DNA from: Solitalea longa
GTDB taxonomy: Bacteria; Bacteroidota; Bacteroidia; Sphingobacteriales; Sphingobacteriaceae
Direction of reading: 5' to 3'
Length of the DNA stretch: 64,000 bases
NCBI RefSeq assembly: GCF_002920915.1
Contig: NZ_PQVF01000002.1
Span: 370,313-434,312, forward strand
A program made the translations under genes and the position numbers. The notes under the pieces were generated by a model, which was given only the letters and a program-made list of their open reading frames with translations, was not told the origin of the DNA and did no database searches. Within the stretch, counting starts at the first letter, position 1. Every line of letters begins with the position of its first letter. Below are positions 9,601 through 17,708 of this stretch, one piece after another.

Positions 9601-10055
9601 GGCTGTTTATTTTCATCCTCTACAGTACCGGAAATCAATACTTTTTCCTGGCTTTTTGAAGTACTTGCTTTTGATTGCTTTGGACCAATTACAATGGTGT
9701 TTGATTTTAAGGTAAAGTCTAATCCGGAACCATTAAGTAGTTGATCCAGAACTTTATCCAGTGGTTGGTCTTTAACTTTTAAAGTAACTTTAGGTAAAGC
9801 ATTTACCTCTTCATTGGTGTATACAATGTAAAGTTTTACTTGTTTTTGAAGCGCGTTCAATGCTGTTGATAATTGAACGTTTTTCACGTTCAAACTCACA
9901 TTTTGCATGGCATTCGCCATACTACTTATTGAAAAGGCTAAAAATAGAAGGGTTAAAAGCGCCCCTCTTTTAAAACCGCTTTTCAGGTTGTTTTTAATGT
10001 TAATAATTTCTTCGTAACAATTTTTCATTAGATTTGAAATGGTTGAGTTAGACAT
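6681..10055 (-). CDS. SusC/RagA TonB-dependent transporter with STN signalling domain, locus 1
   Basis: A 1124-residue protein from the ATG at 10055 (an upstream ATG at 10127 and a downstream one at 10028 are alternatives; neither changes the mature protein). Order: long n-region and signal anchor about 33-50; STN domain about 51-125 (VSLNVKNVQLSTALNALQ, PLDKVLDQLLNGSGLDF); carboxypeptidase-regulatory-like domain from about 140 (ISGTVEDENKQPLFKASVSE); plug with LDGFETTLQT and ILKDAASTALYG; then the 22-strand barrel ending SFSLRASF. An STN domain lets the transporter signal through FecR to the ECF sigma factor, and both genes lie upstream. It imports substrate across the outer membrane with SusD. 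A fecR remnant and hairpin lie just upstream of its start. Confidence 0.95.
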   Translation of the reverse strand: MSNSTISNLMKNCYEEIINIKNNLKSGFKRGALLTLLFLAFSISSMANAMQNVSLNVKNVQLSTALNALQKQVKLYIVYTNEEVNALPKVTLKVKDQPLDKVLDQLLNGSGLDFTLKSNTIVIGPKQSKASTSKSQEKVLISGTVEDENKQPLFKASVSEVGTNNGTFTDEKGHFELKVAPNAELNITYLGMVPQRVSVAGKTNFSITMKVAKVTINEVVVTGTGINRNKNSFTGSTVTISGNQLKAVGNNNILQSLRTLDPSFIMVENNIAGANPNVLPNIEIRGKTSVPSSSLKDQFALDPNQPLFILDGFETTLQTIVDLDMNRVGSVTILKDAASTALYGARASNGVVVVETIKPKAGKMNFTYSNDFRVETPDLSDYNMMNATEKLEFERLSGRYTPIFVDPDQQVYLEQLYNDHLGMVKQGVNTYWLNEPVQTGFSHNTSVFAQGGDDALRYGVGVNYKSQSGAMKGSGRDSWSGNINLTYRKSKFNINNIVYVRGYSSTESPYGSFSNFVNTNPYYTKDASQRYLEQSRTASAIGLVVRNPLFDASLPNKNASDNLEVQNNLLINYALRPELELRGGLQVIKGAVNSEVFLAPENSQFEGVSSLQKGRYSNNKVDNFSYQANVLLNYGKVFNEKHSLTANARAEISTNDVRATAYEAEGFPEGSTGNPRFAYSYVNNSAPSASLRVYRTVNATLSANYVYDSRYLFDASYRLDGSTAFGSNKQFSPYWSTGIGWNLHNESFLKGSDKIDRLKLFANIGVTGNQNFGSVSSVSVFDYNTNTSYNQFGQGLSLSALGNPDLAPQKTTQISGGLDYALFNNRLSGSISVYNKYTSSLVVPVDLPSSTGVLAYPMNVGNLNTNGLEVRVNYSPINNYQKRFVWTVNVTGSLYKSKYEGFGNSLGSTNKQQELSSSLIRFKDGYSPDAIWAVRSLGIDPATGRELFLTADGRSSFDFDPTQVQAVGNTAPTVEGIFGNNVAYKGFNLGINLRYRLGGDIFNSALYNKVENISYTSISLNQDKRALYERWKNPGDVTKFKAISQTSLTPMSSRFVQEENTLACESITLGYTFERSEWMKQIGMSSLNLSAIGNEVFRISTVKRERGIDYPFAQTVSFSLRASF

Positions 10056-10077
10056 AATAAATCCCTGTTGCTTGACT

Positions 10078-10236
10078 GAAGCATATGATTTATGAAAACT
10101 TACCTCTACGGGCGATGGTTGCAACATTGCCCGTTTTTGTTTATTTAGTGGATTTTTTTTACAATAATTCTCCTTCCTTTAATAGTGAATTTCAAGTTTG
10201 ATGTTCCTTGAATTATATCAAGAATATTTTTATTGT
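10078..10236. repeat. Direct repeat copy A (fecR 3' end plus leader)
   Basis: Aligns over its length, with scattered substitutions and small indels, to 11745-11905. Shared landmarks on the plus strand are the hairpin ending TTGCCCG/CTGCCCG, CTCCTTCCTT, AATAGTGAATTTCA and ATTATATCAAGAATATT. Copy A lies between susC and the M60 gene; copy B spans the real fecR 3' end. Confidence 0.85.
10156..10236 (-). pseudogene. Remnant of a fecR 3' end
   Basis: Minus-strand translation gives NILDIIQGTSNLKFTIKG followed by RRIIVKK and a stop after IH. The intact FecR at 11816-12973 ends NILDIIQGTSNLKFTIQG then RSIIVER. Only about 30 codons of the C-terminal DUF4974-type domain remain. There is no start codon, and it abuts the stop of the M60 gene. 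It is a duplicated fragment, not a functional gene. Confidence 0.85.
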
Positions 10237-10253
10237 TTATACCGCCGAAAGCA

Positions 10254-11675
10254 TTAATCTCTTAATGTTGTTATATCATCAGCTTTAGGAAGGTACAACT
10301 CAGTTATAACTCTATAAGCATCATCCGTTCTGGAAGGGGTTGAACATTTTAGTCCCCACTTTTTAAAGAAATCGGTTAAATCTTTCCCTGATACTTTACA
10401 TGCGGCCATCATAAAGTACTTAATGCGATCATCGTCGTCCCTCATTCCCACTTTGTATTTACGAAACCATTTATGCAGGTCTGGATAAAACTTATCGCCA
10501 TAGGCTTTGCGCAATTGCTCAAACATGCACAAGCGTGCAAAAACATCTTTTAATGGTGATTTAGCTACATAAATATCATTTCCCAAAGCATCTTTGCCAT
10601 TGGTATAAGCGTTGAAGTCTTTATCCGCCTCAGGCAAGGCCAAATAAGTAGCGGCTAAGTTCCATGATTTTTCAGCGACTAAACGATTTTCACCGGGAGT
10701 GAACGAACGCTGAACAGCTAAACTATAAATATTTACAGTTACTTCGCCTAAGGCACTCCATCTCCAGGCATGCTGCTGATGCAAATGACCTATTTCATGC
10801 CAAGGGCCCCAGCCATCGGTTCCAACTCCTTTTACAGTAAGGATCTTATCCATTTCAGCTGCAGCAAAAGCCGTTCTATAGAGAAAAGCATACATGAAGG
10901 CATTAGGATCGTCATGCTGTGTCATCAAAATGCGCAAAGGACTTGGCTCATTTTCTGGAGAAGAACCGTCTAATCCGGAAATGGCATTTTCCAGCTGACG
11001 CATTTGATCTAATTTGGTCAATACCGCATCCTGATCTTCGTTTTTATATTCAATTGCTTTAGCTAAAGAGGAAACAACAATTACGCTTCCGCCAACCAGC
11101 TGTACATCAGGAACATTATTAAGCGTACTCAGCATCTTCAACCATTCGGCATGAGTAGTTTTACCCTTAACATAGAATGGAACCGGTTTAAAACCGCTGA
11201 TAAACGAAACTTTTGCCGTTGAATTAGGGGCAAAGCTCGAATATCGAATGTATAATAAACCGCCATTGCCTTTGGTATCTGAAATTATGTTCTCCCCTTC
11301 TTTCAACTGAACTTCAGGAATGTCAGATGATCCACCACCGTATATACCTGATGCCAAATACCTTGAATAAGTGCCAATCATTAGCTTGGGCAAATTAGTT
11401 CCGGTAACTTGTTTAACATTCAGCTTTACGGTTCCGTTAGGAGGCAAATAAAATCCCGTGGGTTCAAAATCTGTATGTGGAAACTGTACACCTAAACGTA
11501 TCCTCTCCATTTCGGCCGCAGGCATTTCCGTTACGGTTAAAACGGAGTCGATCTTAAACCCCAATGAAGGCGTATCGGGCTTGTTTGGCTCAATACCCTT
11601 TTCTTTACCACAAGCACTTAACAATAAAGTTCCAAGTATTGTACTATATAATATATACTTAACTGATCGATTCAT
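10254..11675 (-). CDS. M60-like (enhancin-type) metallopeptidase lipoprotein
   Basis: A 473-residue lipoprotein with lipobox LLLSAC. The catalytic motif is HEIGH at residues 293-297 with a second Glu at 311 (ALGEVTVN), fitting the M60-like pattern HExGH-x(8-28)-E. The preceding G-GWGPW and following HLHQQHAWRW are also typical. An N-terminal beta domain covers about 40-165. M60-like peptidases of Bacteroidota cleave glycosylated proteins such as mucins (established for family members); the target here is unknown. It sits between fecR and susC, a position normally empty, and is flanked by direct repeats that include a fecR fragment, so it looks inserted. It could feed peptides or glycopeptides to the SusCD pair. 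Confidence 0.9.
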   Translation of the reverse strand: MNRSVKYILYSTILGTLLLSACGKEKGIEPNKPDTPSLGFKIDSVLTVTEMPAAEMERIRLGVQFPHTDFEPTGFYLPPNGTVKLNVKQVTGTNLPKLMIGTYSRYLASGIYGGGSSDIPEVQLKEGENIISDTKGNGGLLYIRYSSFAPNSTAKVSFISGFKPVPFYVKGKTTHAEWLKMLSTLNNVPDVQLVGGSVIVVSSLAKAIEYKNEDQDAVLTKLDQMRQLENAISGLDGSSPENEPSPLRILMTQHDDPNAFMYAFLYRTAFAAAEMDKILTVKGVGTDGWGPWHEIGHLHQQHAWRWSALGEVTVNIYSLAVQRSFTPGENRLVAEKSWNLAATYLALPEADKDFNAYTNGKDALGNDIYVAKSPLKDVFARLCMFEQLRKAYGDKFYPDLHKWFRKYKVGMRDDDDRIKYFMMAACKVSGKDLTDFFKKWGLKCSTPSRTDDAYRVITELYLPKADDITTLRD

Positions 11676-11744
11676 ATTGATTTACATTTAATGTTGTTCC
11701 TTATTTATCAGTACCTGAAAATGAAAATAAGGCCCATCGATTTC

Positions 11745-11905
11745 TTAAAAGCTGAACTAAAATTTATGATTACCTACCTCTTCGGCAATGGTTGCCACAC
11801 TGCCCGTTTTAATTTCTATGTTTTAGCTGATCTCTCCACAATAATGCTCCTTCCTTGAATAGTGAATTTCAGGTTTGATGTTCCCTGGATTATATCAAGA
11901 ATATT
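11745..11905. repeat. Direct repeat copy B (end of intact fecR plus downstream hairpin)
   Basis: The partner of 10078-10236. It includes the last ~30 codons of fecR, the stop, and an imperfect hairpin (about 11782-11806) whose counterpart in copy A is at 10109-10133. The pair flanks the M60 gene. Confidence 0.85.
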
Positions 11906-12973
11906 ATCTATTGATTCTGATTTGTCGGCCCGACCGGTGCAATGCAGTTGTTTTAGTGCTTCGTCTTTGAATATAATTTCATAATCATACAAACGTCCGA
12001 TCTGCTCCATCAACTCCGACATTTCCATCGTTTGAAAAACAACTACGCCCTCTTTCCAAGCGACAAAAGGATAAACGTCTACATCCTGTTTCTCAAAATT
12101 TCCGGTTGATCTTTCAAAATTGGCTTGTTGGCCGGGGATAAGCACTAATTTTTGTTTAGCACCAGCGAAGTTAACCTTCACCTTTCCCTCAACTAATGTG
12201 GTTTGGAACTTGTTGGAATAGGCATTAACGTTAAACGAAGTACCCAATACCTGAACATTCATATCTCCTTTATGTACAATGAAAGGTTTATCAGGGTTTT
12301 TAGCTACTTGAAAATAGGCTTCACCACTTTCTAAGTAAACCTCGCGGGTATTGAATTTGCTCATGTTAACCTGATACTTGATCTGGGTTTCAGCATTCAC
12401 CCAAACCTCTGTCCCATCTTCGAGCACCAACTTATAGTCTGTACCACGAGGAACTACTAAGGTGTTAAACACGGGATTATCTAAACTTGAGGTATTGGTG
12501 GTTTTTGTGTAGTCAAGCGTGCTATTTTGATTAACAAGTCCTGAGAGACCTTTTACAGTTTTTGCCTGCCTCAAATCAACATTTGAGCCGTCCTGAAGAA
12601 TTAATGTTATTTTTTTCTTTGGCTGATGCTGATACGTTTGAGCTATTGAAACCTTAGTTTCCGGACGATTATACTTAAAAAAGAAAACTGCTGCGATTAA
12701 AAGAGGGGTAGCTAAAAGGGCCGCATATTTCAAGTATTGCCTTAAGTCAATGACCGAAAACGATCTAGATTTTCTTAAAACTTGCTCCCAGTCAGCGTTT
12801 TCATCAATTTCATCGGCATATTGAAGATGCAAACCAGATTCATTAAGCAACTTTTTTTCCCGATCTAAAATCACTGAATCACTGATAGGAAATAATTGCT
12901 CCTCAGAAGATCTCTCATCTAAGATATCATGTATTCTTTTTTTGCGCTTGAAATTGCCTTGATTTTCATTCAT
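11816..12973 (-). CDS. FecR-family anti-sigma factor
   Basis: A 385-residue protein from the ATG at 12973; an ATG at 13012 would add 13 residues not typical of the family. A cytoplasmic N-terminus of about 80 residues, one membrane helix at about 82-99 (AALLATPLLIAAVFFF), a FecR domain (VPRGTDYKLVLEDGTEVWVNAET, REVYLESGEAYFQVAKN, VLGTSFNVNAY, TTLVEGKVKV), and a C-terminal DUF4974 domain ending FTIQGRSIIVER. It holds the ECF sigma factor in check and releases it when the STN domain of the locus 1 SusC binds ligand. It follows the sigma gene by 69 nt. Its 3' end is duplicated downstream of the M60 gene. Confidence 0.93.
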   Translation of the reverse strand: MNENQGNFKRKKRIHDILDERSSEEQLFPISDSVILDREKKLLNESGLHLQYADEIDENADWEQVLRKSRSFSVIDLRQYLKYAALLATPLLIAAVFFFKYNRPETKVSIAQTYQHQPKKKITLILQDGSNVDLRQAKTVKGLSGLVNQNSTLDYTKTTNTSSLDNPVFNTLVVPRGTDYKLVLEDGTEVWVNAETQIKYQVNMSKFNTREVYLESGEAYFQVAKNPDKPFIVHKGDMNVQVLGTSFNVNAYSNKFQTTLVEGKVKVNFAGAKQKLVLIPGQQANFERSTGNFEKQDVDVYPFVAWKEGVVVFQTMEMSELMEQIGRLYDYEIIFKDEALKQLHCTGRADKSESIDNILDIIQGTSNLKFTIQGRSIIVERSAKT

Positions 12974-13042
12974 ACGACCATAAGTCGTAAGGGGCACAAA
13001 AAAGGGTGACAAATTTTTAAGAAAAAAAAGAAAGAAATTTTC

Positions 13043-13588
13043 TTAACTATTCTTTTTGAAAAATAACATTAGGCTAACGAGGGAAATTTCCGAAAGTTCT
13101 GCACGAAGAGCAGCGTATGATCTTTTAATTTGAGTTTTTACGGTATTAATCGAAATCTCATTTTTCTCAGCGATTTCAGCATAGCTGAGTCCTTCAAGAT
13201 TACTCATTAAAAATATTTTGAGCCTTTCTGAAGGTAGTTTTTGTAAAGCAAGATTCAACTTGAAAACAATTTCAGATCGTTCGTTTTCATCCTCAATTAA
13301 CCCGTAGGGATCAAACGCTATGTCAGGTAATTCTTCTACCTGATAATTTGTATTAGTATATTTTTGACTTCTTAGATGGGAAATGCAGAGGTATTTAACA
13401 GAACGGACAGCATAGGCCTCAAACGAACCCTTCAACTGAATTTGTTCATGCTTACTTAATAAATGCACAAAAAACTCTTGAACAATATCTTTCGCCAGAT
13501 CAATGTCATGCAAATAACGCACAGCGATCAAGCATAAATTTTTATAATTAGCATGAAACAACCCCTCTACCTCTCTCCGAGTAATCAT
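13043..13588 (-). CDS. ECF RNA polymerase sigma factor (FecI-like, Bacteroidota type)
   Basis: A 181-residue protein from the ATG at 13588; the frame can be extended to a GTG at 13609, but the ATG directly precedes the usual start of region 2 (ITRREVEGLFHANYKNL). Region 2 contains the DIDLAKDIVQEFFVHLL core and FEAYAVRSVKYLCISHLR. Region 4 is LQKLPSERLKIFLMSNLEGLSYAEIAEKNEISINTVKTQIKRSYAALR, with the recognition helix at NTVKTQIKRS (each piece seen directly). It should transcribe the locus 1 uptake genes when released by the adjacent FecR. First gene of the minus-strand locus. Confidence 0.94.
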   Translation of the reverse strand: MITRREVEGLFHANYKNLCLIAVRYLHDIDLAKDIVQEFFVHLLSKHEQIQLKGSFEAYAVRSVKYLCISHLRSQKYTNTNYQVEELPDIAFDPYGLIEDENERSEIVFKLNLALQKLPSERLKIFLMSNLEGLSYAEIAEKNEISINTVKTQIKRSYAALRAELSEISLVSLMLFFKKNS

Positions 13589-13874
13589 TTGATTTTCAAA
13601 TTCAGTCACAATTACAGCCCACCTTTATAAAAGCTGCGTAATTTACCTCCTCAGTCTCGTAAAAACAACGACCATTCAATTATTTGATTAATATCAATCT
13701 TTCCTTTTTTGGTTTCAACTCATAATGAATCAATAAGCAAATAATAATTCACAGATTTTTTACTAAAAAATGACAAAATAAAATTGAGAAATTGACGTTA
13801 ATCCATGCTTTTATCAAACAGTATTAAATGCTTTGATCTTAAAAACGCCCAAACACACATAGGTTAGTATGCCC

Positions 13875-14102
13875 ATGAAAAAAAGCATTGCTAAGGTTTT
13901 CAGAAAAATCGACAGGCATTTTTCATTGATTCCCTGCTACTTGAATTCCCAAAATGTGCAAACAGTTCTCCAAATGTTTACCAAAGCAGAAATTAACTTC
14001 TTCAAACATGTTAATTTTATTTTGAAGCACCATCCGACACGTTCAATGGAAATGAAAGCTGCTGCATTAAACCAAGCGATCTCGAATTTCTCTCTGCTAT
14101 AA
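13875..14102 (+). CDS. Small basic hypothetical protein
   Basis: About 75 residues from the ATG at 13875 (an ATG two codons earlier at 13869 is equally possible). It starts MKKSIAKVFRK, is basic, and has no signal peptide, membrane helix or recognisable domain. Support for it being real: a purine-rich stretch before the start, and a clean terminator that begins 5 nt after the stop. It stands alone between the divergent sigma-factor gene and the TPR regulators. I do not recognise it. Confidence 0.4.
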   Translation: MKKSIAKVFRKIDRHFSLIPCYLNSQNVQTVLQMFTKAEINFFKHVNFILKHHPTRSMEMKAAALNQAISNFSLL

Positions 14103-14106
14103 TAGA

Positions 14107-14140
14107 AAAAAGGCTTTTAAAGAAATATAGAAGCCTTTTT
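14107..14140 (+). terminator. Terminator after the small ORF
   Basis: Arms AAAAAGGCTT (14107-14116) and AAGCCTTTTT (14131-14140), with a T run at the end. It resembles the hairpin at 1157-1188. Confidence 0.75.
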
Positions 14141-14239
14141 ATCTACAAGCCTATAACTCACTACCATAGCATTGAATAATAGATGACATACCATCCGCCA
14201 ACCTCCTATTAACGAACTGTCTTAAGTAATTTCAGCATA

Positions 14240-14255
14240 AAGATTTGTATGTTTA
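14240..14255 (+). promoter_or_regulatory. Promoter motif of TPR-HTH regulator 1
   Basis: AAGATTTGTATGTTTA is identical over 16 nt to 16010-16025 before regulator 2. It contains TATGTTTA, close to the Bacteroidota -7 box TAnnTTTG, ending 23 nt before the ATG. No clear -33 TTTG is seen. Confidence 0.5.
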
Positions 14256-14277
14256 TGGGTAAGATTGCTTTCATCCA

Positions 14278-16005
14278 ATGTTAATTTACAGGCTTAGCCA
14301 CTTGTCTTTCTTTTTTCCAAAAGCTGCGTGTCGGCTATCCGTTTTTTTGATCTTAGTGCTAACTCTTTTGTTTCAACAAACAGTTAAGGCGCAAAGCAAT
14401 TCAACGGTTGACAGCCTTACGAAACAGTTAAACAAATCAACATCGGTTGAAGAAAAGCTTCGTCTACAGTTGCTTTTATGCGAACAGCTTTATAAAACAA
14501 ATTCAACCTTAGCCTTAAAGTATGCCTATGAATCGGAACAACTGGCAACTGAGATCAATTCCGATTCATTATTAAACCAAGCTTATTTACAACAAGCTAC
14601 TGCTCATTTGTATTTGGGTAATCATCCTACGGCCCTTAACCTCTTTCTCAAATCCATAACAGGCGCCCGGAAGATGGACGATTCGAAGGCTTTATTCTCC
14701 GCTTATGAAAACCTGGCCATTTTGTATTATTATCAGAAGGACCACAACAATGCATTGAAATACTTATTTGAAGCGCTGAACCAATATAACCGCACTAAAC
14801 CTGCGAGTAGTTACCAGAATGAACGAAGGGTATATGTACTCAATAATATTGGCATGGTTTATAATGAGACGGGAAGATTTAATGAATCGGCAAAGTACTT
14901 TAATGAGGCCCTTACGCTGGCAAGGAAACTGAACAACAACGAACTTATAGCCAATGTATTAAGCAATCAAGGCAACTTGTTTAATAACCAGGGGATGAAA
15001 GACTCGGCCTTAAAGCAATATACCCATGCCCTTGAACTAAGAATAAAGGACCAAAACAAATTTGGGCTTAGCCAGTCGTACCTAAGTTTAGGGCAGTTTT
15101 ACATAAGCACTAAAAATTACAAAAAAGCCGAATTGAATTTAAAGGAGGCCGTAGCCTTAGGAAAAGAAGTTAAGTATTGGCAAAACGTAAGCATTGCCTC
15201 CTCCTTGCTTTTTCATATATATGAGCAAATAGGCGATTATAAAAATGCATTAGCCACGCTTGAGCTTAACAAAAGCACTAGTGACAGCCTGTATAATGAG
15301 CAAAACACCCGAAAAATTGCCCAGCTTGAAATGCAACATGAATTTGATCATAAGCATGCAGAGATAATGAGCAAACAGCGGGTAAAAAACCTCTATTACG
15401 GATTGGCAGGAATTAGCCTTGCCCTTTCCATTATTATTTTAGCTCTATTTTATTATTTGCAGCGTACAAAAACGCAACGATTACAGTTTGAAAAAGCCAG
15501 TTTGGAGCATGAAAAACAAAAACTCGAAAGTGACATTATTTACAAAGACAAGGAATTAGGAAACAACATTTTACATCTTTCTAATAAAAACGAACTCATC
15601 GAAACCATTTCAGGAAAGTTAATCGATATTAAACAAAACATTGAAGAAACTGCCAAACCTGCGGTGCAAAAAATACTCAGCGAACTTCAATCTAATTTGC
15701 AGCCCGACTTAATGCAAGATTTTGAATTACGCTTTAAGCAGGTTCACGTAGAGTTTTATTCTGCCCTTAATAAACGATTTCCTGATCTTACCCCTAGCGA
15801 ACAACGTTTATGTGCATTTTTAAAGTTGAACATGACTTCCAAAGAAATTTCAACTATTACCCATCAAAATGTAAAGTCAATTGAAACGGCCCGCACCCGT
15901 CTTCGTAAAAAACTGAATTTGACCGATTCAGACCAAAGCCTGACAGATTTCCTATCTCAAATAGATACCCACTCCGCTGAATCTGAAATGCCAAACAGAA
16001 AATAA
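14278..16005 (+). CDS. Membrane-anchored TPR-HTH (LuxR-like) transcription regulator 1
   Basis: 575 residues. Signal sequence about 20-39 (ends VKAQS). Six or so tetratricopeptide repeats cover about 45-335 (for example ALKYLFEALNQY, ESAKYFNEALTLA, DSALKQYTHALEL). A conserved EQNTRKIAQLEMQHEFD stretch precedes one membrane helix at about 373-393. A coiled coil runs 398-450. The C-terminal LuxR/GerE-like helix-turn-helix is 503-560: LTPSEQRLCAFLKLNM, SKEISTITHQ, then SIETARTRLRKKLNL. The layout puts the TPR sensor in the periplasm and the DNA-binding end in the cytoplasm. The ligand is unknown. Three intact paralogs and one remnant are in this window; regulator 2 follows 41 nt later with its own promoter. 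Confidence 0.88.
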   Translation: MLIYRLSHLSFFFPKAACRLSVFLILVLTLLFQQTVKAQSNSTVDSLTKQLNKSTSVEEKLRLQLLLCEQLYKTNSTLALKYAYESEQLATEINSDSLLNQAYLQQATAHLYLGNHPTALNLFLKSITGARKMDDSKALFSAYENLAILYYYQKDHNNALKYLFEALNQYNRTKPASSYQNERRVYVLNNIGMVYNETGRFNESAKYFNEALTLARKLNNNELIANVLSNQGNLFNNQGMKDSALKQYTHALELRIKDQNKFGLSQSYLSLGQFYISTKNYKKAELNLKEAVALGKEVKYWQNVSIASSLLFHIYEQIGDYKNALATLELNKSTSDSLYNEQNTRKIAQLEMQHEFDHKHAEIMSKQRVKNLYYGLAGISLALSIIILALFYYLQRTKTQRLQFEKASLEHEKQKLESDIIYKDKELGNNILHLSNKNELIETISGKLIDIKQNIEETAKPAVQKILSELQSNLQPDLMQDFELRFKQVHVEFYSALNKRFPDLTPSEQRLCAFLKLNMTSKEISTITHQNVKSIETARTRLRKKLNLTDSDQSLTDFLSQIDTHSAESEMPNRK

Positions 16006-16009
16006 TTTG

Positions 16010-16025
16010 AAGATTTGTATGTTTA
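16010..16025 (+). promoter_or_regulatory. Promoter motif of TPR-HTH regulator 2
   Basis: The same 16-nt sequence as 14240-14255, starting 5 nt after the stop of regulator 1. Its TATGTTTA box ends 22 nt before the GTG start of regulator 2, so regulator 2 has its own promoter. Confidence 0.5.
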
Positions 16026-16046
16026 CTGAACTTAACGTTTTGTACT

Positions 16047-17708
16047 GTGCTTACTAATTTGTTTGCCAATAAAAGGAATATATTGATTTTAAAATTCATT
16101 TTAGCGGCATTTATCCTAACGCCGACCCTTCATTCATATTGTCAGTCAATAAATTCAGACAGTTTAAAAGCTTTACTAAATCAAACCAGTAATAATGAAG
16201 AGCGCTATAAAATAACGGCTCAATTATCGGAGGCATTACTATCTACTGAACCGCTTCAGGCTTTGGAATACGGAGAAGAAGCTGCGCACCTTGCTGCCGA
16301 CTTGAAGCACGACTCATTATTAAACAATGCTAATCTGAACTTAGCCACTGTTTATTTTCAACTCGAAAACTTTCCGAAGGCCTTACAACTTTGTTATACC
16401 GTTATTCAAACCTTGCAAAAAGACCCTGATGCTAACCAACTTTTTACTGCATATAACAACCTGGGTATCATCTATCAATTGCAAGGTGATTACAAAAATG
16501 CCATTTTAAACTTTAATAAAGCACTTACCTATTTAAGTCCGAAAACAGAGGCATACATTTCTCGAAAAGCAGGGGTGTTTAATAATCTTGGTGGAACTTA
16601 TAAGCAACTATCTGAATTTGATAAAGCGACCTCTTACCTTAAGGAAGCGTTGAAACTAAGTAAACAAATAAATGATAAGGATAATACAGCCCGAATATTA
16701 AGTAACCAGGGGCAGATCAACCAACATTTGGGTAGATATGATTTAGCACTTAGCAACTATTTGGAAGCTATGGAGATCCGAAAAAAGCTTAATTATAAAG
16801 CGGGGATAGCTTCCTCCTACTACCGACTAGGAACACTTTATTTCGACAACAATAATACACAAGCTGCAGAGTTACATTTGAAAAAGGCAGTGGATATGGC
16901 CCAAAAGGCAGGCCCATTGCAAATTGTAAGCTATTCCTCAGACCTGTTATATACATTATACAAGCAGCAAGGAAAGTTTAAGGAGGCATTTCAAGCATTA
17001 AAACTGCATCAACAAGCCAATGATAGCTTGTTTAACGAAAAACGTACCCGGAAAATCGCCCAACTTGAAATGCAGTTTCAGTTTGATCTTAAACAAAAGG
17101 AGTTTACGGCCACACAACATGAAAAAGACCTCTATTATTTGCTAGGGGGAGTTACGCTTGGATTATCGTTGATCATTATCACTTTACTTTTCTTTTTACA
17201 ACGAAATAAGGCCCGAAAATCAGAACTTGAACAAACACACTTGCTTTTTGAAACGAAAAACCTGGAAAAAGACATAGAAATCAAAGACAAGGAACTTACC
17301 ACCAATATTTTATATCTGATTCAAAAAAACGAACTGATTGATAACATCTCAGAAAAACTGCTCGAAATTAAACAGAGTGTTGCAACAGAATCCCAACCGG
17401 GCATCCAAAAGGTGGTAACCGATTTGCGCTCTACTCTTCAACCAGAGCTATTACAAGAGTTCGAACACAGCTTCCAACAGGTGCATGAAGAGTTTTATGC
17501 AATATTGAATGAAAGATTCCCTAACCTCAGTCCAAGTGAACGACGGCTATGTGCTTTTTTAAAACTGAATATGACCACCAAGGAAATTTCGGCCATTACA
17601 CATCAAACTACAAAAACCTTAGAAATAGCCAGAACTCGCCTACGCAAAAAGTTAAAACTTACCGGCACGGACCAAAATCTGGTTACCTTTTTATCGCAAT
17701 TGCAATGA
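16047..17708 (+). CDS. Membrane-anchored TPR-HTH (LuxR-like) transcription regulator 2
   Basis: 553 residues with a GTG start at 16047. No ATG is available, but the GTG lies 22 nt after the -7-like box, as in its paralogs, and gives a signal sequence with an NKR n-region (ends HSYCQS). TPR array about 36-330, the marker RTRKIAQLEMQFQFD, membrane helix about 363-385 (LLGGVTLGLSLIIITLLFFL), coiled coil, and HTH about 490-548 (LSPSERRLCAFLKLNM, TKEISAITHQ, EIARTRLRKKLKLTG). Downstream lies a triple TGTAGTRRT site and then the exopolysaccharide operon it may control (inference). A diverged copy of this gene's 3' end and downstream DNA lies at 27482-27930. Confidence 0.87.
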   Translation: MLTNLFANKRNILILKFILAAFILTPTLHSYCQSINSDSLKALLNQTSNNEERYKITAQLSEALLSTEPLQALEYGEEAAHLAADLKHDSLLNNANLNLATVYFQLENFPKALQLCYTVIQTLQKDPDANQLFTAYNNLGIIYQLQGDYKNAILNFNKALTYLSPKTEAYISRKAGVFNNLGGTYKQLSEFDKATSYLKEALKLSKQINDKDNTARILSNQGQINQHLGRYDLALSNYLEAMEIRKKLNYKAGIASSYYRLGTLYFDNNNTQAAELHLKKAVDMAQKAGPLQIVSYSSDLLYTLYKQQGKFKEAFQALKLHQQANDSLFNEKRTRKIAQLEMQFQFDLKQKEFTATQHEKDLYYLLGGVTLGLSLIIITLLFFLQRNKARKSELEQTHLLFETKNLEKDIEIKDKELTTNILYLIQKNELIDNISEKLLEIKQSVATESQPGIQKVVTDLRSTLQPELLQEFEHSFQQVHEEFYAILNERFPNLSPSERRLCAFLKLNMTTKEISAITHQTTKTLEIARTRLRKKLKLTGTDQNLVTFLSQLQ

